64,000 bases of DNA, taken from the NCBI RefSeq assembly GCF_002278925.1, contig NZ_NCJH01000011.1, positions 62,001 to 126,000 on the forward strand, read 5' to 3'. Below are positions 19,903 to 27,950 of this stretch, one piece after another. The notes beneath the pieces are model-generated. The model was not told where the DNA came from. It worked only from the letters and a program-made list of their open reading frames with translations, and did not search any database. This DNA comes from Polaromonas sp. 39-63-25 (GTDB lineage: Bacteria; Pseudomonadota; Gammaproteobacteria; Burkholderiales; Burkholderiaceae_C). The position numbers were made by a program, and so were the translations under genes. Position 1 is the stretch's first letter. Every line of letters starts with the position of its first letter.

Positions 19903-20640
19903 TCAATGCAGGCGGTCCGCCAGCTGCGCCAGACCGGCGCGGCGGTGCACGCCGAGTTTGTCGAACAGACGCTGCAGGTAGGTGCGCACGCTGGGCAGGG
20001 CGATCGCGAGTTCGCGTGCAATTTCCTTGTCGGTCAGGCCGCGGCAGACGCAGCGCGCCACCTCCATTTCGCGCCGGCTCAAGCTTGCTGCCGGCAGGCC
20101 GGCCAGGTTGGGCGCCGGCAGCGAGCGGCGCGCGCGCCGCAGTGCGGCCACGAAGGCCGGCTCCAGCATGTCCAGCAGTTGCTGGTCGTGGTGGTTGAAC
20201 TCGCGGCCCTTGCGCCCGCGCCAGATGCGCAGGTCGCCCAGCGCCTCGTCGCCGTCGAAGGCATGCAGGTTGATGCCCCAGTGCAGGCCGTCGCGCGCCA
20301 GGAAGTCGTTGAAGAACTCGGTTTTCAGGAACTCATTGCGCGGCATCACCTCGCTGACCAGGGTGGCGTGGCGGCGCGACTGCAGCGCGAAGGTGATGGG
20401 GTCGCGGTACTGGTACCAGGCCTCGTAACGCTGCAGGTTGGCCGGGTCCATGTTGATGGCCACGGGGTGGGCGAAGCAACCGGAGGGCTCGCTCCAGATG
20501 TAGGAGGCGAAGTATTCCGCACGGAACAGCGCCAGCGTGGCCTGACCCATGCGCTCGCGGATTTCGCGCTCATTGAGGTCCTCGGCCAGCAGCGAAAAGC
20601 AGGTGGCCAGTGCGCGTTGCTCGGTGCTGGACAGAAACAT
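19903..20640 (-). CDS. LuxR family transcriptional regulator
   Basis: A 245-residue regulator with a C-terminal LuxR/FixJ helix-turn-helix (residues about 180-240: LSRREMEVARCVCRGLTDKE followed by an ALPSVRTYLQRLFDKLGV stretch). The N-terminal 170 residues have no receiver aspartate motif and no clear autoinducer-binding signature, so the signal is unknown. GAGG lies 6 bases before the ATG. It is divergent from the amidase gene across 170 bp that contain a perfect 20-bp palindrome, which makes the amidase its likely target. Confidence 0.9.
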   Translation of the reverse strand: MFLSSTEQRALATCFSLLAEDLNEREIRERMGQATLALFRAEYFASYIWSEPSGCFAHPVAINMDPANLQRYEAWYQYRDPITFALQSRRHATLVSEVMPRNEFLKTEFFNDFLARDGLHWGINLHAFDGDEALGDLRIWRGRKGREFNHHDQQLLDMLEPAFVAALRRARRSLPAPNLAGLPAASLSRREMEVARCVCRGLTDKEIARELAIALPSVRTYLQRLFDKLGVHRRAGLAQLADRLH

Positions 20641-20721
20641 GGCGGGCCTCTATGAAGGTGCAGAAGGGGACGGGATGCTGCGGCAAGCCTAGCGCCAACG
20701 CCGGCGCCGGTCAATCCGCCG

Positions 20722-20741
20722 TGTCATCGAATTCGATGACA
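20722..20741. promoter_or_regulatory. Perfect 20-bp palindrome, candidate LuxR-type operator
   Basis: TGTCATCGAATTCGATGACA is its own reverse complement. It lies 82 bp from the regulator start and 70 bp from the amidase start, in the divergent control region. LuxR-type dimers bind palindromes of about this length. Confidence 0.6.
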
Positions 20742-20810
20742 GACAGCCGGGGCGGCAGCCGCCATGATCGCGCTGCAAGCACTGAACCCGTTGAACCCAC
20801 TGGAGTGACC

Positions 20811-22328
20811 ATGGCCCGTCTTTCCCTTCCACATACCTGCAGCACGCTAGTGGCTGCCGCCGCGCTTTCAGCCTGCAGCGGCCCTGGCGGCCTGCGCGGC
20901 GCGCCCGACATCGACAGCCTCACCGCCACCGAAGCCGCGGTCCGCATTTGCAGCGGCACGCTGAGCAGCGAGGCGCTGGTGCAGGCCTACCTGCTGCGGG
21001 CCAAGTCCCGGCCCGAGCTGAACGCCTTCGTCACGCTGGACGAAACCGGCGCCCTGCAGGCTGCGCGCGCGGCCGACCAGCGCCGCGCAGGCGGCGGCGC
21101 CTGCCTGCCGCTGCAGGGCGTGCCTATCGTCGTCAAGGACAACATCCAGGCGCGCGGCCTGCCCGCCACGGCCGGCACACCGGCGCTGAAAAACTTTGTG
21201 CCCACCGCCGACGCACCCGTGCTGCAGAAGCTGCGCGACGCGGGCGCCATCGTGCTCGGCAAGACCAACCTGCATGAGCTGGCCTTTGGCATCTCGGGCT
21301 ACAACCCGGCCTTCAACACCGGCCCCCAGCCCGGTGTGCGCAACGCTTACGACGTGACAAAGATGGCCGGCGGCTCGTCGGCCGGCAGCGCGGCCGCGCT
21401 GGGCGCGCGCATGGCACCCGCCGGGCTGGGCACCGACACCGGCGGCTCGCTGCGCGTGCCCTGCGCACTGAATGGCTGTGCCTCGCTGCGGCCCAGCATG
21501 GGGCGCTACCCGCAAGCCGGCATCGCGCCGATTTCGCATACGCGCGACACGGCCGGCCCGATGGCCGTGGCCATGGCCGACGTGGAGCTGCTGGACCGCG
21601 TGGTCACCGGTGCGCCCGCGCTGCTGCCTGCAGACCTCAAAGCTGTTCGCCTCGGCGTGGTGCCCGGCTTCCTGGCGAATCTGGACAGCGACACACGCGG
21701 CGCCTGGGAAACATCGCTGGCCCGGCTGAAAGCGGCTGGTGTCACCGTGGTCGATGTCGCCATGCCGCAACTGGCCGAGCTCAATGGCAAGGTGGGCTTT
21801 CCCGTGGCGTTGTACGAAGCCTACGACGACATGGTGGCCTACCTGGCCAGGTACAACACCGGCGTCAGCATCCGCCAGATGGCAGCAAGCATCGCCAGCC
21901 CGGACGTGAAAGGCACTTACGACGCGCTGGTGATTCCGCGCAAGCTGCCCGGGCCGAACGGCCTGGTTGATGCCGCGCCCATTTACCAGGCCGCGATGAC
22001 GGTGCACCGGCCCGCGCTGGTCAAGCTGTACGCCGACACCTTTGCCGGCCAGCGGCTCGACGCGCTGGTGTTCCCCACCGTGCCGCGCACCGCGCTGCCC
22101 GCCACGCCCGAGGCCAGCAGCCTGGAGAACTTCGGCCTGTTCATCCAGAACACCGACCCCGGCAGCAACGCCGGCATTCCCGGCATTCAGCTGCCCATGG
22201 GCCTGGGCGCCAGCAGCCGCATGCCGACAGGGCTGGAGCTTGACGGGCCGGCCGGCAGCGACAGACGGCTGATTGCGATTGGCCTGGCGCTTGAAAAGGT
22301 GTTGGGGCGCCTGCCGGCGGCGCGCTAA
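20811..22328 (+). CDS. Amidase signature family enzyme, putative lipoprotein
   Basis: A 505-residue amidase with the Ser-cisSer-Lys triad: Lys109 in VVKDN, Ser189 in AGGSSAG and Ser213 in GTDTGGS, with the standard 24-residue spacing of the two serines. Such enzymes hydrolyse carboxylic amides. The N-terminus has a hydrophobic stretch ending in a lipobox LSAC (cysteine at residue about 23), so the enzyme is probably exported and lipid-anchored, unlike cytoplasmic GatA. The ATG at 20811 follows GGAG by 6 bases. The gene is divergent from a LuxR regulator. Substrate unknown. Confidence 0.93.
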   Translation: MARLSLPHTCSTLVAAAALSACSGPGGLRGAPDIDSLTATEAAVRICSGTLSSEALVQAYLLRAKSRPELNAFVTLDETGALQAARAADQRRAGGGACLPLQGVPIVVKDNIQARGLPATAGTPALKNFVPTADAPVLQKLRDAGAIVLGKTNLHELAFGISGYNPAFNTGPQPGVRNAYDVTKMAGGSSAGSAAALGARMAPAGLGTDTGGSLRVPCALNGCASLRPSMGRYPQAGIAPISHTRDTAGPMAVAMADVELLDRVVTGAPALLPADLKAVRLGVVPGFLANLDSDTRGAWETSLARLKAAGVTVVDVAMPQLAELNGKVGFPVALYEAYDDMVAYLARYNTGVSIRQMAASIASPDVKGTYDALVIPRKLPGPNGLVDAAPIYQAAMTVHRPALVKLYADTFAGQRLDALVFPTVPRTALPATPEASSLENFGLFIQNTDPGSNAGIPGIQLPMGLGASSRMPTGLELDGPAGSDRRLIAIGLALEKVLGRLPAAR

Positions 22329-22703
22329 GCATTCGCCGTGAGCCTGGCCTGTCGAGGGGTTGCCACAGGTCAGGCTGTCGAGATTGCTACTGTTTTAATA
22401 GCTGCCGGCGCCCATTGGTAAAAGGCTGGAAGCCTTTTTGATTTGAAGTTTTCAGTCAAGGCGCTTCCAGCCAGCCTGCACCCTCAGCCAGGGCGGCACT
22501 TGCAAGCGCGTGAGCGTCCGGCCCGCGGCTGGTCCTCGTTATGATCTTGCCCGGGGCGCCTCCTGCAGGCTGCCCCCGCCGACTGTCACGCACCGGGCCG
22601 CACCCTGCTGCTGCCGCGTGACTTCCTTTTTTTTGACGACCCAGCCCTTTCTGCGTGGAGGGCTGGAGACGTTTTTTTGCCAGCCATCCCTGACGAACTC
22701 ACC
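22329..22703. other. Intergenic region with repeat copy
   Basis: About 375 bp between the amidase and the ParB-like gene. It holds one forward family 1 repeat (22385-22444) and a GC-rich stretch ending in a T-rich tract (around 22670) before the ParB-like gene. I see no further gene or clear promoter. Confidence 0.55.
22385..22444 (+). repeat. Interspersed repeat, family 1
   Basis: Forward copy: TGCTACTGTTTTAATAGCTG, then CCGGCGCCCATTGGTAAAAG and GCTGGAAGCCTTTTTG. It lies downstream of the amidase gene; the AGGCTGGAAGCCT arm plus T-tract could also act as a weak terminator. Confidence 0.8.
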
Positions 22704-23459
22704 ATGAACATCACGGTCAACCCGGAACTGCTTGCCTACATCGACCCGCTGACAGCCGACGAACGCGAGGCCCTTGAACGCAGCCTGCTGGCCGAAGGTT
22801 GCCGCGATGCGCTGGTGTTGTGGGGCGACGTGCTGGTGGACGGGCACAACCGCCACAGCATCTGTACCCAACACGGCATCCCTTTTCATACCGTGCAGAA
22901 CAGCCATTTCAAATCCATCGACGACGTGCACCTGTGGATGATTGACCAGCACCTGGGGCGGCGCAGCGTGTCCGACTTCCAGCGCGGCGTGCTGGCCCTG
23001 CGCAAAAAAGACATCCTGGCGGCACGCGCGCAAACGCCGGCGGAGGCGCCTTCCGAGTCCGGCCAGGCGACAGAGGCCCCGACCCCGGCGCCCGTACCCC
23101 TGCTGACGCGCGACGCGGTGGCGAAAGCCGCGCGCATCAGCAGCAACACCATCAGCCAGATCGAGAAAATCCAGAAGTCGGCCGCCCCCGAACTGATGGC
23201 AGCGGTGAAGTCCGGTGCCATTTCCATCAACGCCGCGGCCACCGTGGCCTCACTGCCGGTCGAAGCGCAGGTGGCTGCCGCCGCCGGCGGCCGCAAGGAG
23301 CTGCAGCAAGCGGCCCGCCAGGTGCGCGAAACCCGCGCCGTGGCGCGCACCGAACCCGAGTCGCCCGAGGGGGTGATTGCGCGGCTCAGGCAGACCATCA
23401 GCGAACTGATGGCGGAAAACGCTGCGCTCAAGGCGCAGCTGGCTGGGCAAGGGCGCTGA
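22704..23459 (+). CDS. ParB/Srx-fold N-terminal domain protein
   Basis: A 251-residue protein. Residues 1-90 resemble the ParB N-terminal nuclease/CTPase fold (LLAEGCRDALVLWGD, then LVDGHNRH). A Pro/Ala-rich linker follows, then a helix-turn-helix-like middle (AVAKAARISSNTISQIEKIQ) and a C-terminal coiled coil (RLRQTISELMAENAALKAQL). ParB-like proteins of this type occur on plasmids, integrative elements and as chromosomal orphans; there is no parA partner here. The ATG at 22704 is chosen because the sequence upstream of it (in-frame TTG at 22677) does not look coding. The DNA target is unknown. Confidence 0.8.
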   Translation: MNITVNPELLAYIDPLTADEREALERSLLAEGCRDALVLWGDVLVDGHNRHSICTQHGIPFHTVQNSHFKSIDDVHLWMIDQHLGRRSVSDFQRGVLALRKKDILAARAQTPAEAPSESGQATEAPTPAPVPLLTRDAVAKAARISSNTISQIEKIQKSAAPELMAAVKSGAISINAAATVASLPVEAQVAAAAGGRKELQQAARQVRETRAVARTEPESPEGVIARLRQTISELMAENAALKAQLAGQGR

Positions 23460-23507
23460 GTTGGCAGCACCGTTGCGTGCGCCTCTCAACGGTTTTGATG
23501 AGTCCTA

Positions 23508-23557
23508 CAGGCTTCCGGCCCTTATATAACGGGCGCAAGAAGCTATCAAATAGTGAG
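23508..23557 (-). repeat. Interspersed repeat, family 1
   Basis: Reverse copy: AGGCTTCCGGCCCTTATATA, then ACGGGCGCAAGAAGCTATCA and AATAG. Confidence 0.75.
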
Positions 23558-23626
23558 CATTCGGGCATCACCAGCAACTCCGCCTGCGTGCCACTTTGAG
23601 CAGTTTTGACGCGATTAGTAGTTAGT

Positions 23627-23820
23627 GGAGCAGGGCGTGGGCGCGGCGGTGGGGCCTGCTGCTGCGTTGGGCGGGCAGCGAACGGCTGACTGTGCGACCC
23701 TTGTCGGATGTCTGGGCCAAGCGGTTGGTGGCGTCGTGTGCGCCGGTGGATCTCGCGGAGTCGCAGCCGGCTGGGCGGTTGTTTGAGTTTTTGAAGGCGA
23801 CCGCCAGCAGCGAGAAATAG
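23627..23820 (+). pseudogene. Possible 3' remnant of an unidentified gene
   Basis: After a TAG at about 23624 the frame stays open for some 64 codons to TAG at 23818-23820. The peptide is rich in Trp, Leu and Arg and has a SERLTVRPLSDVWAKRL stretch with a natural-looking codon pattern, but no good start codon or ribosome binding site. It may be the surviving end of a gene cut off when the neighbouring island arrived. I cannot name a family. Confidence 0.3.
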
Positions 23821-23881
23821 CCTGTCAAAGTCATGTTCGAATTGGGTGGCTCAAGAGCAACACTTGGTCGAGCGTGCCCAA

Positions 23882-24844
23882 TCATTTTTCCGATTTATCC
23901 CTAAATGCTATTTGCATTTTTACGCCGCGAAGCGAAATCCTGAATGGCGGGGGTCGGATCACTTCCATGCTCAGGAGATTTTTGGCCTTCTTAAATCTCA
24001 CAGCGAAGCAATAAAAAAAGCTGTTCGACGGAAGCGCAATGTCTCCCAGATCGGCAGCGATGCAAATATTGTCCGACGCGTGCGTGATCTCGAAATCTCC
24101 CAACTCGAGCTGCTGAACTACAGTCCCTCGATCAACGGCATTCGTTTCGGGCGCGTCATAAGCGACTACTGAAGGGGTTGCGACCTCTTGCGTGACCCGC
24201 CGAACTTCCGCGGTCATCCAAACCTGTTCAACATCGGCGTCCCCAAACGAAACCTCCGAGATACGGCAGGTCAAATGAAATTTTCGAAATTCCGGCACAA
24301 CTTCCTGATCGAAGCGGTCACTCGCCTCCTGAATTACTTTAAATAGCAATCCAGATTTTTCCAGTTGCTCCAGGATCAAATCATCTGGCGGAGGAGTCGC
24401 ACCGCCCGCCAGGCCTAAGCGTATTGAAATCTCTCGATACTCGAAGTACGTGAGTGCTATATCCGCGGCCTCACCCCAAGACATTATTTCCTCGGCGGTC
24501 AACGATTGGAAGTCGCGGAGAATAATGCCAAACGCCTTGGCCTTAGCCCTTGCGTTTTTTGTAAACCCAGAGTTTGAAACTGCAATCACCGCATCGGCGT
24601 TCAAACTGACACGTCGGCCGATCAGCTCTTCAATCCACTTGACATCCTGCACGGCTTGGTGAATTCGACATTCCACTAGAGTAAGTTTTCCACCGCGACG
24701 AATCGAAACATCAATTTGCCGCTGCTGGCTTGGCGTGTCGGGATCAGGAATGCGATCATTCCATATGACCTCCGAGTTCGGCTGCTCGATAAGATCGTGA
24801 ATTCGTTGGATTCTCTTTTCGAAATTGTCTGATGCGGTTGTCAT
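23882..24844 (-). CDS. Mrr-like PD-(D/E)XK restriction endonuclease family protein
   Basis: A 320-residue protein whose N-terminal 130 residues fit the Mrr/type IV restriction endonuclease fold. The motif is seen as RQIDVSIR...LTLVECR (D...ExK-like, with Arg in place of the usual Lys), then a VKWIEELIGRR helix and a VSNSGFTKNARAKAKAFGI segment as in Mrr_cat domains. The C-terminal 170 residues are unassigned and could sense target DNA. AGGGAG lies 9 bases before the ATG at 24844. Base composition is clearly more AT-rich than the flanks. It follows an HTH gene by 38 bp; there is no methylase gene. Confidence 0.75.
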   Translation of the reverse strand: MTTASDNFEKRIQRIHDLIEQPNSEVIWNDRIPDPDTPSQQRQIDVSIRRGGKLTLVECRIHQAVQDVKWIEELIGRRVSLNADAVIAVSNSGFTKNARAKAKAFGIILRDFQSLTAEEIMSWGEAADIALTYFEYREISIRLGLAGGATPPPDDLILEQLEKSGLLFKVIQEASDRFDQEVVPEFRKFHLTCRISEVSFGDADVEQVWMTAEVRRVTQEVATPSVVAYDAPETNAVDRGTVVQQLELGDFEITHASDNICIAADLGDIALPSNSFFYCFAVRFKKAKNLLSMEVIRPPPFRISLRGVKMQIAFRDKSEK

Positions 24845-24882
24845 ACCCTCGTTCTCCCTCACATCAGCATACCTTGAATCAT

Positions 24883-25071
24883 CTATAGCAGCGACGAATG
24901 TCCTAGCTTGTGACGACGGTAAACGGCGCGCTTAACCACTGATTCATGCACCTCGAAAACTGTTGCGAGTGCCGCAAGTGTGTAGTATCCCGAAGTCCAC
25001 AGTTCGTGCAACGCCGATTCATCGATCTTCGACAACACAGGTGGGCGACCGCAGTGAATTCCCCGGCTCAT
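24883..25071 (-). CDS. Small helix-turn-helix protein
   Basis: A 62-residue protein starting MSRGIHCGRPPVLSK. The rest (ALHELWTSGYYTLAALATVF followed by EVHESVVKRAVYR) looks like a single helix-turn-helix of the type found at the C-terminus of serine recombinases and in small controller proteins. A further in-frame start lies at 25092. It shares the low GC content of the nuclease gene that follows 38 bp downstream, so the two probably moved in together. Controlling expression of the nuclease is a reasonable guess by analogy with restriction-modification controller proteins. Confidence 0.6.
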   Translation of the reverse strand: MSRGIHCGRPPVLSKIDESALHELWTSGYYTLAALATVFEVHESVVKRAVYRRHKLGHSSLL

Positions 25072-25322
25072 CGCTATAGCTTGGCCTGCCATGGACCGTT
25101 CACAGATATCACTTGATTAAGATGCTGATCATGTTCCTCCAACTTTCTCCCCCTTCCGCCTAACTCGACTGCACTCGGCCTCCCGCCGGGTCGCGCATGC
25201 GGCCGCGCTTGTTCTATTCGGTGAACAACAGCGCGCGGCCATGAGTTGACGCGCCTGCCTGCCTTTCTCTTTCCTGGCTGCATACAGTCTTGCAGCAGGC
25301 GCACGGATGGAGATCTTTTTTC

Positions 25323-26240
25323 ATGAATTCCCGAACATCGGCCGCTTTGGCCTGGGGTGGCGTCCTGCTTGCGGGCGTCTTGTGGGGTGTAGGCGCGCTG
25401 GTTGCCCAGTCGGTGATGGAGGGCGGCAGCATGTCGCCGTTCAGTCTTTCTTTGGCGCGGTTTGCATTGGGTTTGCCGCTCTTGTGGTGGTGGCATTGGC
25501 GGCAGGTGGCCGCCTCACCGGCCGCCGGTCAATGGCGGCATTTGCCGTGGCGGGAGAGGGCGCTGATTGTTGTCACCGGCCTGGCCATGGCGATGAACGT
25601 GACCTGCTGGTTCATGGGCGTCGCCTACATCGGCGCGGCCTTGCCGACGGTGATTTCGATCTGCTGCGCGCCGGTGATCGTGGCGCTGCTGTCGGTGTTG
25701 CGCGGGTATGAACGCGCCAGCGGACGGCTGCTGGCGGCGCTGGTGCTCGCGCTGATCGGCGTGGGGTTGATCGTCATGCCCGCCGAAGCGATCACACTGC
25801 CGAAAGACTATGCGGCGGGCCTGGCCTGGTCGTTTGCGTCAGCCGGTTTGTACTCGCTGGTGGTGCTGGGCAATGCGCGCATGCCGGCGCATGTGCCGGC
25901 CGTCAGCGCCTCCGCCTGGGGCATGACGGTGGCGGCGCTGCTGATGCTTGTGCTGGCTGGCGCGCAGGGCATGACGTGGCCGCGTGACGGCACGGCCTGG
26001 TTGCAGGTGGCATACACCGGTGTGGCCACCACGTCAGTCGCCTACCTGGCGTTTGCGTGGGGGGCGCGTCGGCTGTCACCCACTGCCGCCGTCGTGGGCA
26101 CCTTGATTGAACCGCTGGTGGCGGCGCTGGCGGCCGCCTGGCTGTTTGCCGAGCCGCTGACAGCGCAGCAAGGTTTGGGCGGCTTGTTACTTGGCGCGGC
26201 GATGGTGCTGCTGGCGCGGCGCAGGGCAGCAGGCTTCTAG
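25323..26240 (+). CDS. EamA family (DMT) transporter
   Basis: A 305-residue inner-membrane protein with about ten hydrophobic helices in two EamA repeats. The first begins AWGGVLLAGVLWGVGALVAQ; the second ends with the usual PLVAALAAAWLFAEPLTAQQ motif. These carriers export amino acids or other small metabolites. GGAG is 10 bases before the ATG. The end overlaps the convergent CYTH/CHAD gene by 4 bp. Substrate unknown. Confidence 0.92.
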   Translation: MNSRTSAALAWGGVLLAGVLWGVGALVAQSVMEGGSMSPFSLSLARFALGLPLLWWWHWRQVAASPAAGQWRHLPWRERALIVVTGLAMAMNVTCWFMGVAYIGAALPTVISICCAPVIVALLSVLRGYERASGRLLAALVLALIGVGLIVMPAEAITLPKDYAAGLAWSFASAGLYSLVVLGNARMPAHVPAVSASAWGMTVAALLMLVLAGAQGMTWPRDGTAWLQVAYTGVATTSVAYLAFAWGARRLSPTAAVVGTLIEPLVAALAAAWLFAEPLTAQQGLGGLLLGAAMVLLARRRAAGF

Positions 26241-27730
26241 TCCCAGAACGGCTTGGCCTGCAGTGCCAACAGGTCGCAGGCCTGCTGGCACGCCTGCACA
26301 TGTACCTCGCGCCGCGCGCTGAGCCAGCCGGCACCGAACAGGGCGCGTGGGTCGTGGCCTGACAGGCCTTGCCAGACCTGCAGCGCCGCCACTTCGTCGT
26401 GGTAAATGCCCAGCGCGTCCTGCAGCGGCTTGAGGGCCGCCAGGTAGGCGGCGGCCTTGCGTCTGGCAAACAGGGGTTGTGCAAATTCGGCGAGGTAACG
26501 CAGGCGCTTGAGGCGCTTGCGCAGCGCGTGTTGCTCGGCCTCAGGCAGGGCCGTGAATTGGCGGCCCTGCACCAGCACCTGCTTGTGCAGTTTGGCCAGG
26601 CGCTTGCGCAGGAATTTTTTTGGCGATGTGTCGTCGGGCGCAGACGCGCCCTCGCCGGGGGCGGCGTGAACAAAACCGATCAGGCCCAGCAGTGCCTGCT
26701 GGAAAGCCGGCGCGCGTACCGACTCGGCGGTGCTGGGCAGGGTGCCCAGTGTTTCCTGCCAGTCGAGCGGCGGCCCGCCTGCGGCTTCGATCTGACCCTG
26801 CAGCTTGCCGAGCAGGTAGTCGCGGTCGCGGTGCTGGCCCAGTTCGCGGAAAACGCTGGTCAGCGCCGCCTTCCAGGCCTCGCCCTGATCGCCCCAGCCG
26901 CCTGCGAGGGCCTCGAGTTCCTGCAGTGCGGTTCGCAGCCGGCGCAGACCGACGCGCAGCTGGTGAATGTTCTCTTCCGCGATGCAGCCGGCGGCCACGT
27001 CGCTGGCATTGGCCAGCACCTGGTTCAGGCAGGCGGCCACCACCGCGGCGGCCACCTCGCGGCCCGAGGCGTGGCGGGGAAAGCGCGGCGCTTCGGCGGC
27101 CACGGCCGCGCCGAAGTCCTGGCCCAGCGCCAGGCGCTGGCCTTTCAGGGACTTGCTCACGCTGCTGAGCCACAGGCCATGCCTGAGGCACCAGGTGGTG
27201 GCCAGGGCCACGGCGCCGGCGGCTTGGCCCTGCTTGAGTTCGAGCTCCAGCTCGCGCACGGGCAGCGTCCTGTCGCCGGCGGAAATGTGGCCCTGGTCCA
27301 GCGCCACTTCGACCAGCGCGCCGCGCGCCCGCACCAGCCGCGTGAGGCGAACCATGTCGGTGGCGTAGACAAGGGTGAGATCGGGCGCCGCCGCGTCGGG
27401 CTGGCGCTTCAGGGCTTGGCGCAGGCGCTCGCCGACCGGTGTGCCGTCGTGGCGCGTCAGGTCGGGCAGGGGTGCGGTCTGGCTACCCAGCACGACGTTG
27501 TGCTCCAGCCGCTCCAGCGGCCGGCTGCCGGGGGCCTTGGCCGTCTGTACCCAGTGCCGGCCTTCCTTGCGCAGGCGCAGCACCACGCCTTGCGCCGCCA
27601 GTGCGCGGTCGGCCGTGTCGAAGTAGCGTGCCCGCAGGCGCTGGGTGCGTGTCATGCCGCGGCGCAACGCCGCTTCCACCGAAGCGAGCCGGGCGGGCGG
27701 GATTTCAAGCTTGAGTTCGAACTCGGTCAT
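26237..27730 (-). CDS. CYTH and CHAD domain-containing protein
   Basis: A 497-residue protein. The N-terminal CYTH domain (residues 1 to about 200) starts with the ExExK motif (EFELK), which binds triphosphates and metal ions; CYTH enzymes include inorganic triphosphatase YgiF-type proteins. The C-terminal CHAD domain (about 210-490) has the conserved histidine helix IHQLRVGLRRLRTAL and a second KRLKRLRYLAEF helix; CHAD domains bind polyphosphate. Together this suggests a triphosphate/polyphosphate-related function. The ATG at 27730 is chosen as it begins the CYTH motif; longer starts would add unrelated residues. Confidence 0.93.
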   Translation of the reverse strand: MTEFELKLEIPPARLASVEAALRRGMTRTQRLRARYFDTADRALAAQGVVLRLRKEGRHWVQTAKAPGSRPLERLEHNVVLGSQTAPLPDLTRHDGTPVGERLRQALKRQPDAAAPDLTLVYATDMVRLTRLVRARGALVEVALDQGHISAGDRTLPVRELELELKQGQAAGAVALATTWCLRHGLWLSSVSKSLKGQRLALGQDFGAAVAAEAPRFPRHASGREVAAAVVAACLNQVLANASDVAAGCIAEENIHQLRVGLRRLRTALQELEALAGGWGDQGEAWKAALTSVFRELGQHRDRDYLLGKLQGQIEAAGGPPLDWQETLGTLPSTAESVRAPAFQQALLGLIGFVHAAPGEGASAPDDTSPKKFLRKRLAKLHKQVLVQGRQFTALPEAEQHALRKRLKRLRYLAEFAQPLFARRKAAAYLAALKPLQDALGIYHDEVAALQVWQGLSGHDPRALFGAGWLSARREVHVQACQQACDLLALQAKPFWD

Positions 27731-27799
27731 GGTGTGGCCTGCGACAGGGTGGCGCCCCCATCCTACGCGCACGGGCGGCGTTGTGCCGGTTTATGAGGT

Positions 27800-27854
27800 C
27801 AAATCGGCCTCCAGCCCTTATTGGGCGGGCGCCAGCAGCTATGAATCTGGTAGC
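27800..27854 (-). repeat. Interspersed repeat, family 1
   Basis: Reverse copy: GGCCTCCAGCCCTTATTGGG, then CGGGCGCCAGCAGCTATGAA and TCTGGTAGC. It lies between divergent genes. Confidence 0.8.
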
Positions 27855-27891
27855 GCGTGTGCGCTGCTTCGCCAGGCGGCCTGCGCTCTCC

Positions 27892-27920
27892 TTGACCTGC
27901 AGTTGCCGCGTGCGTACATT
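27892..27920 (+). promoter_or_regulatory. Sigma-70-type promoter
   Basis: TTGACC (27892-27897), a 17-bp spacer and TACATT (27915-27920) stand 30 bp upstream of the ATG at 27951. Confidence 0.5.
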
Positions 27921-27950
27921 GCCTTGCAATCAATCAGGGAAGGAGGGGCC

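Larger units (their letters stand above)
23460..23881. other. Gene-poor stretch with repeat and probable gene remnant
   Basis: About 420 bp between the ParB-like gene and the end of the nuclease gene. It contains a reverse family 1 repeat (23508-23557) and a stretch with coding-like codon use that lacks a start (23627-23820). This boundary also marks a drop in GC content towards the nuclease gene. Confidence 0.5.

Noticed and set aside
23846-24172. A 108-codon plus-strand frame opposite the Mrr-like gene
   Set aside because: It lies wholly antisense to a gene with recognisable nuclease motifs, and its protein shows no family pattern.
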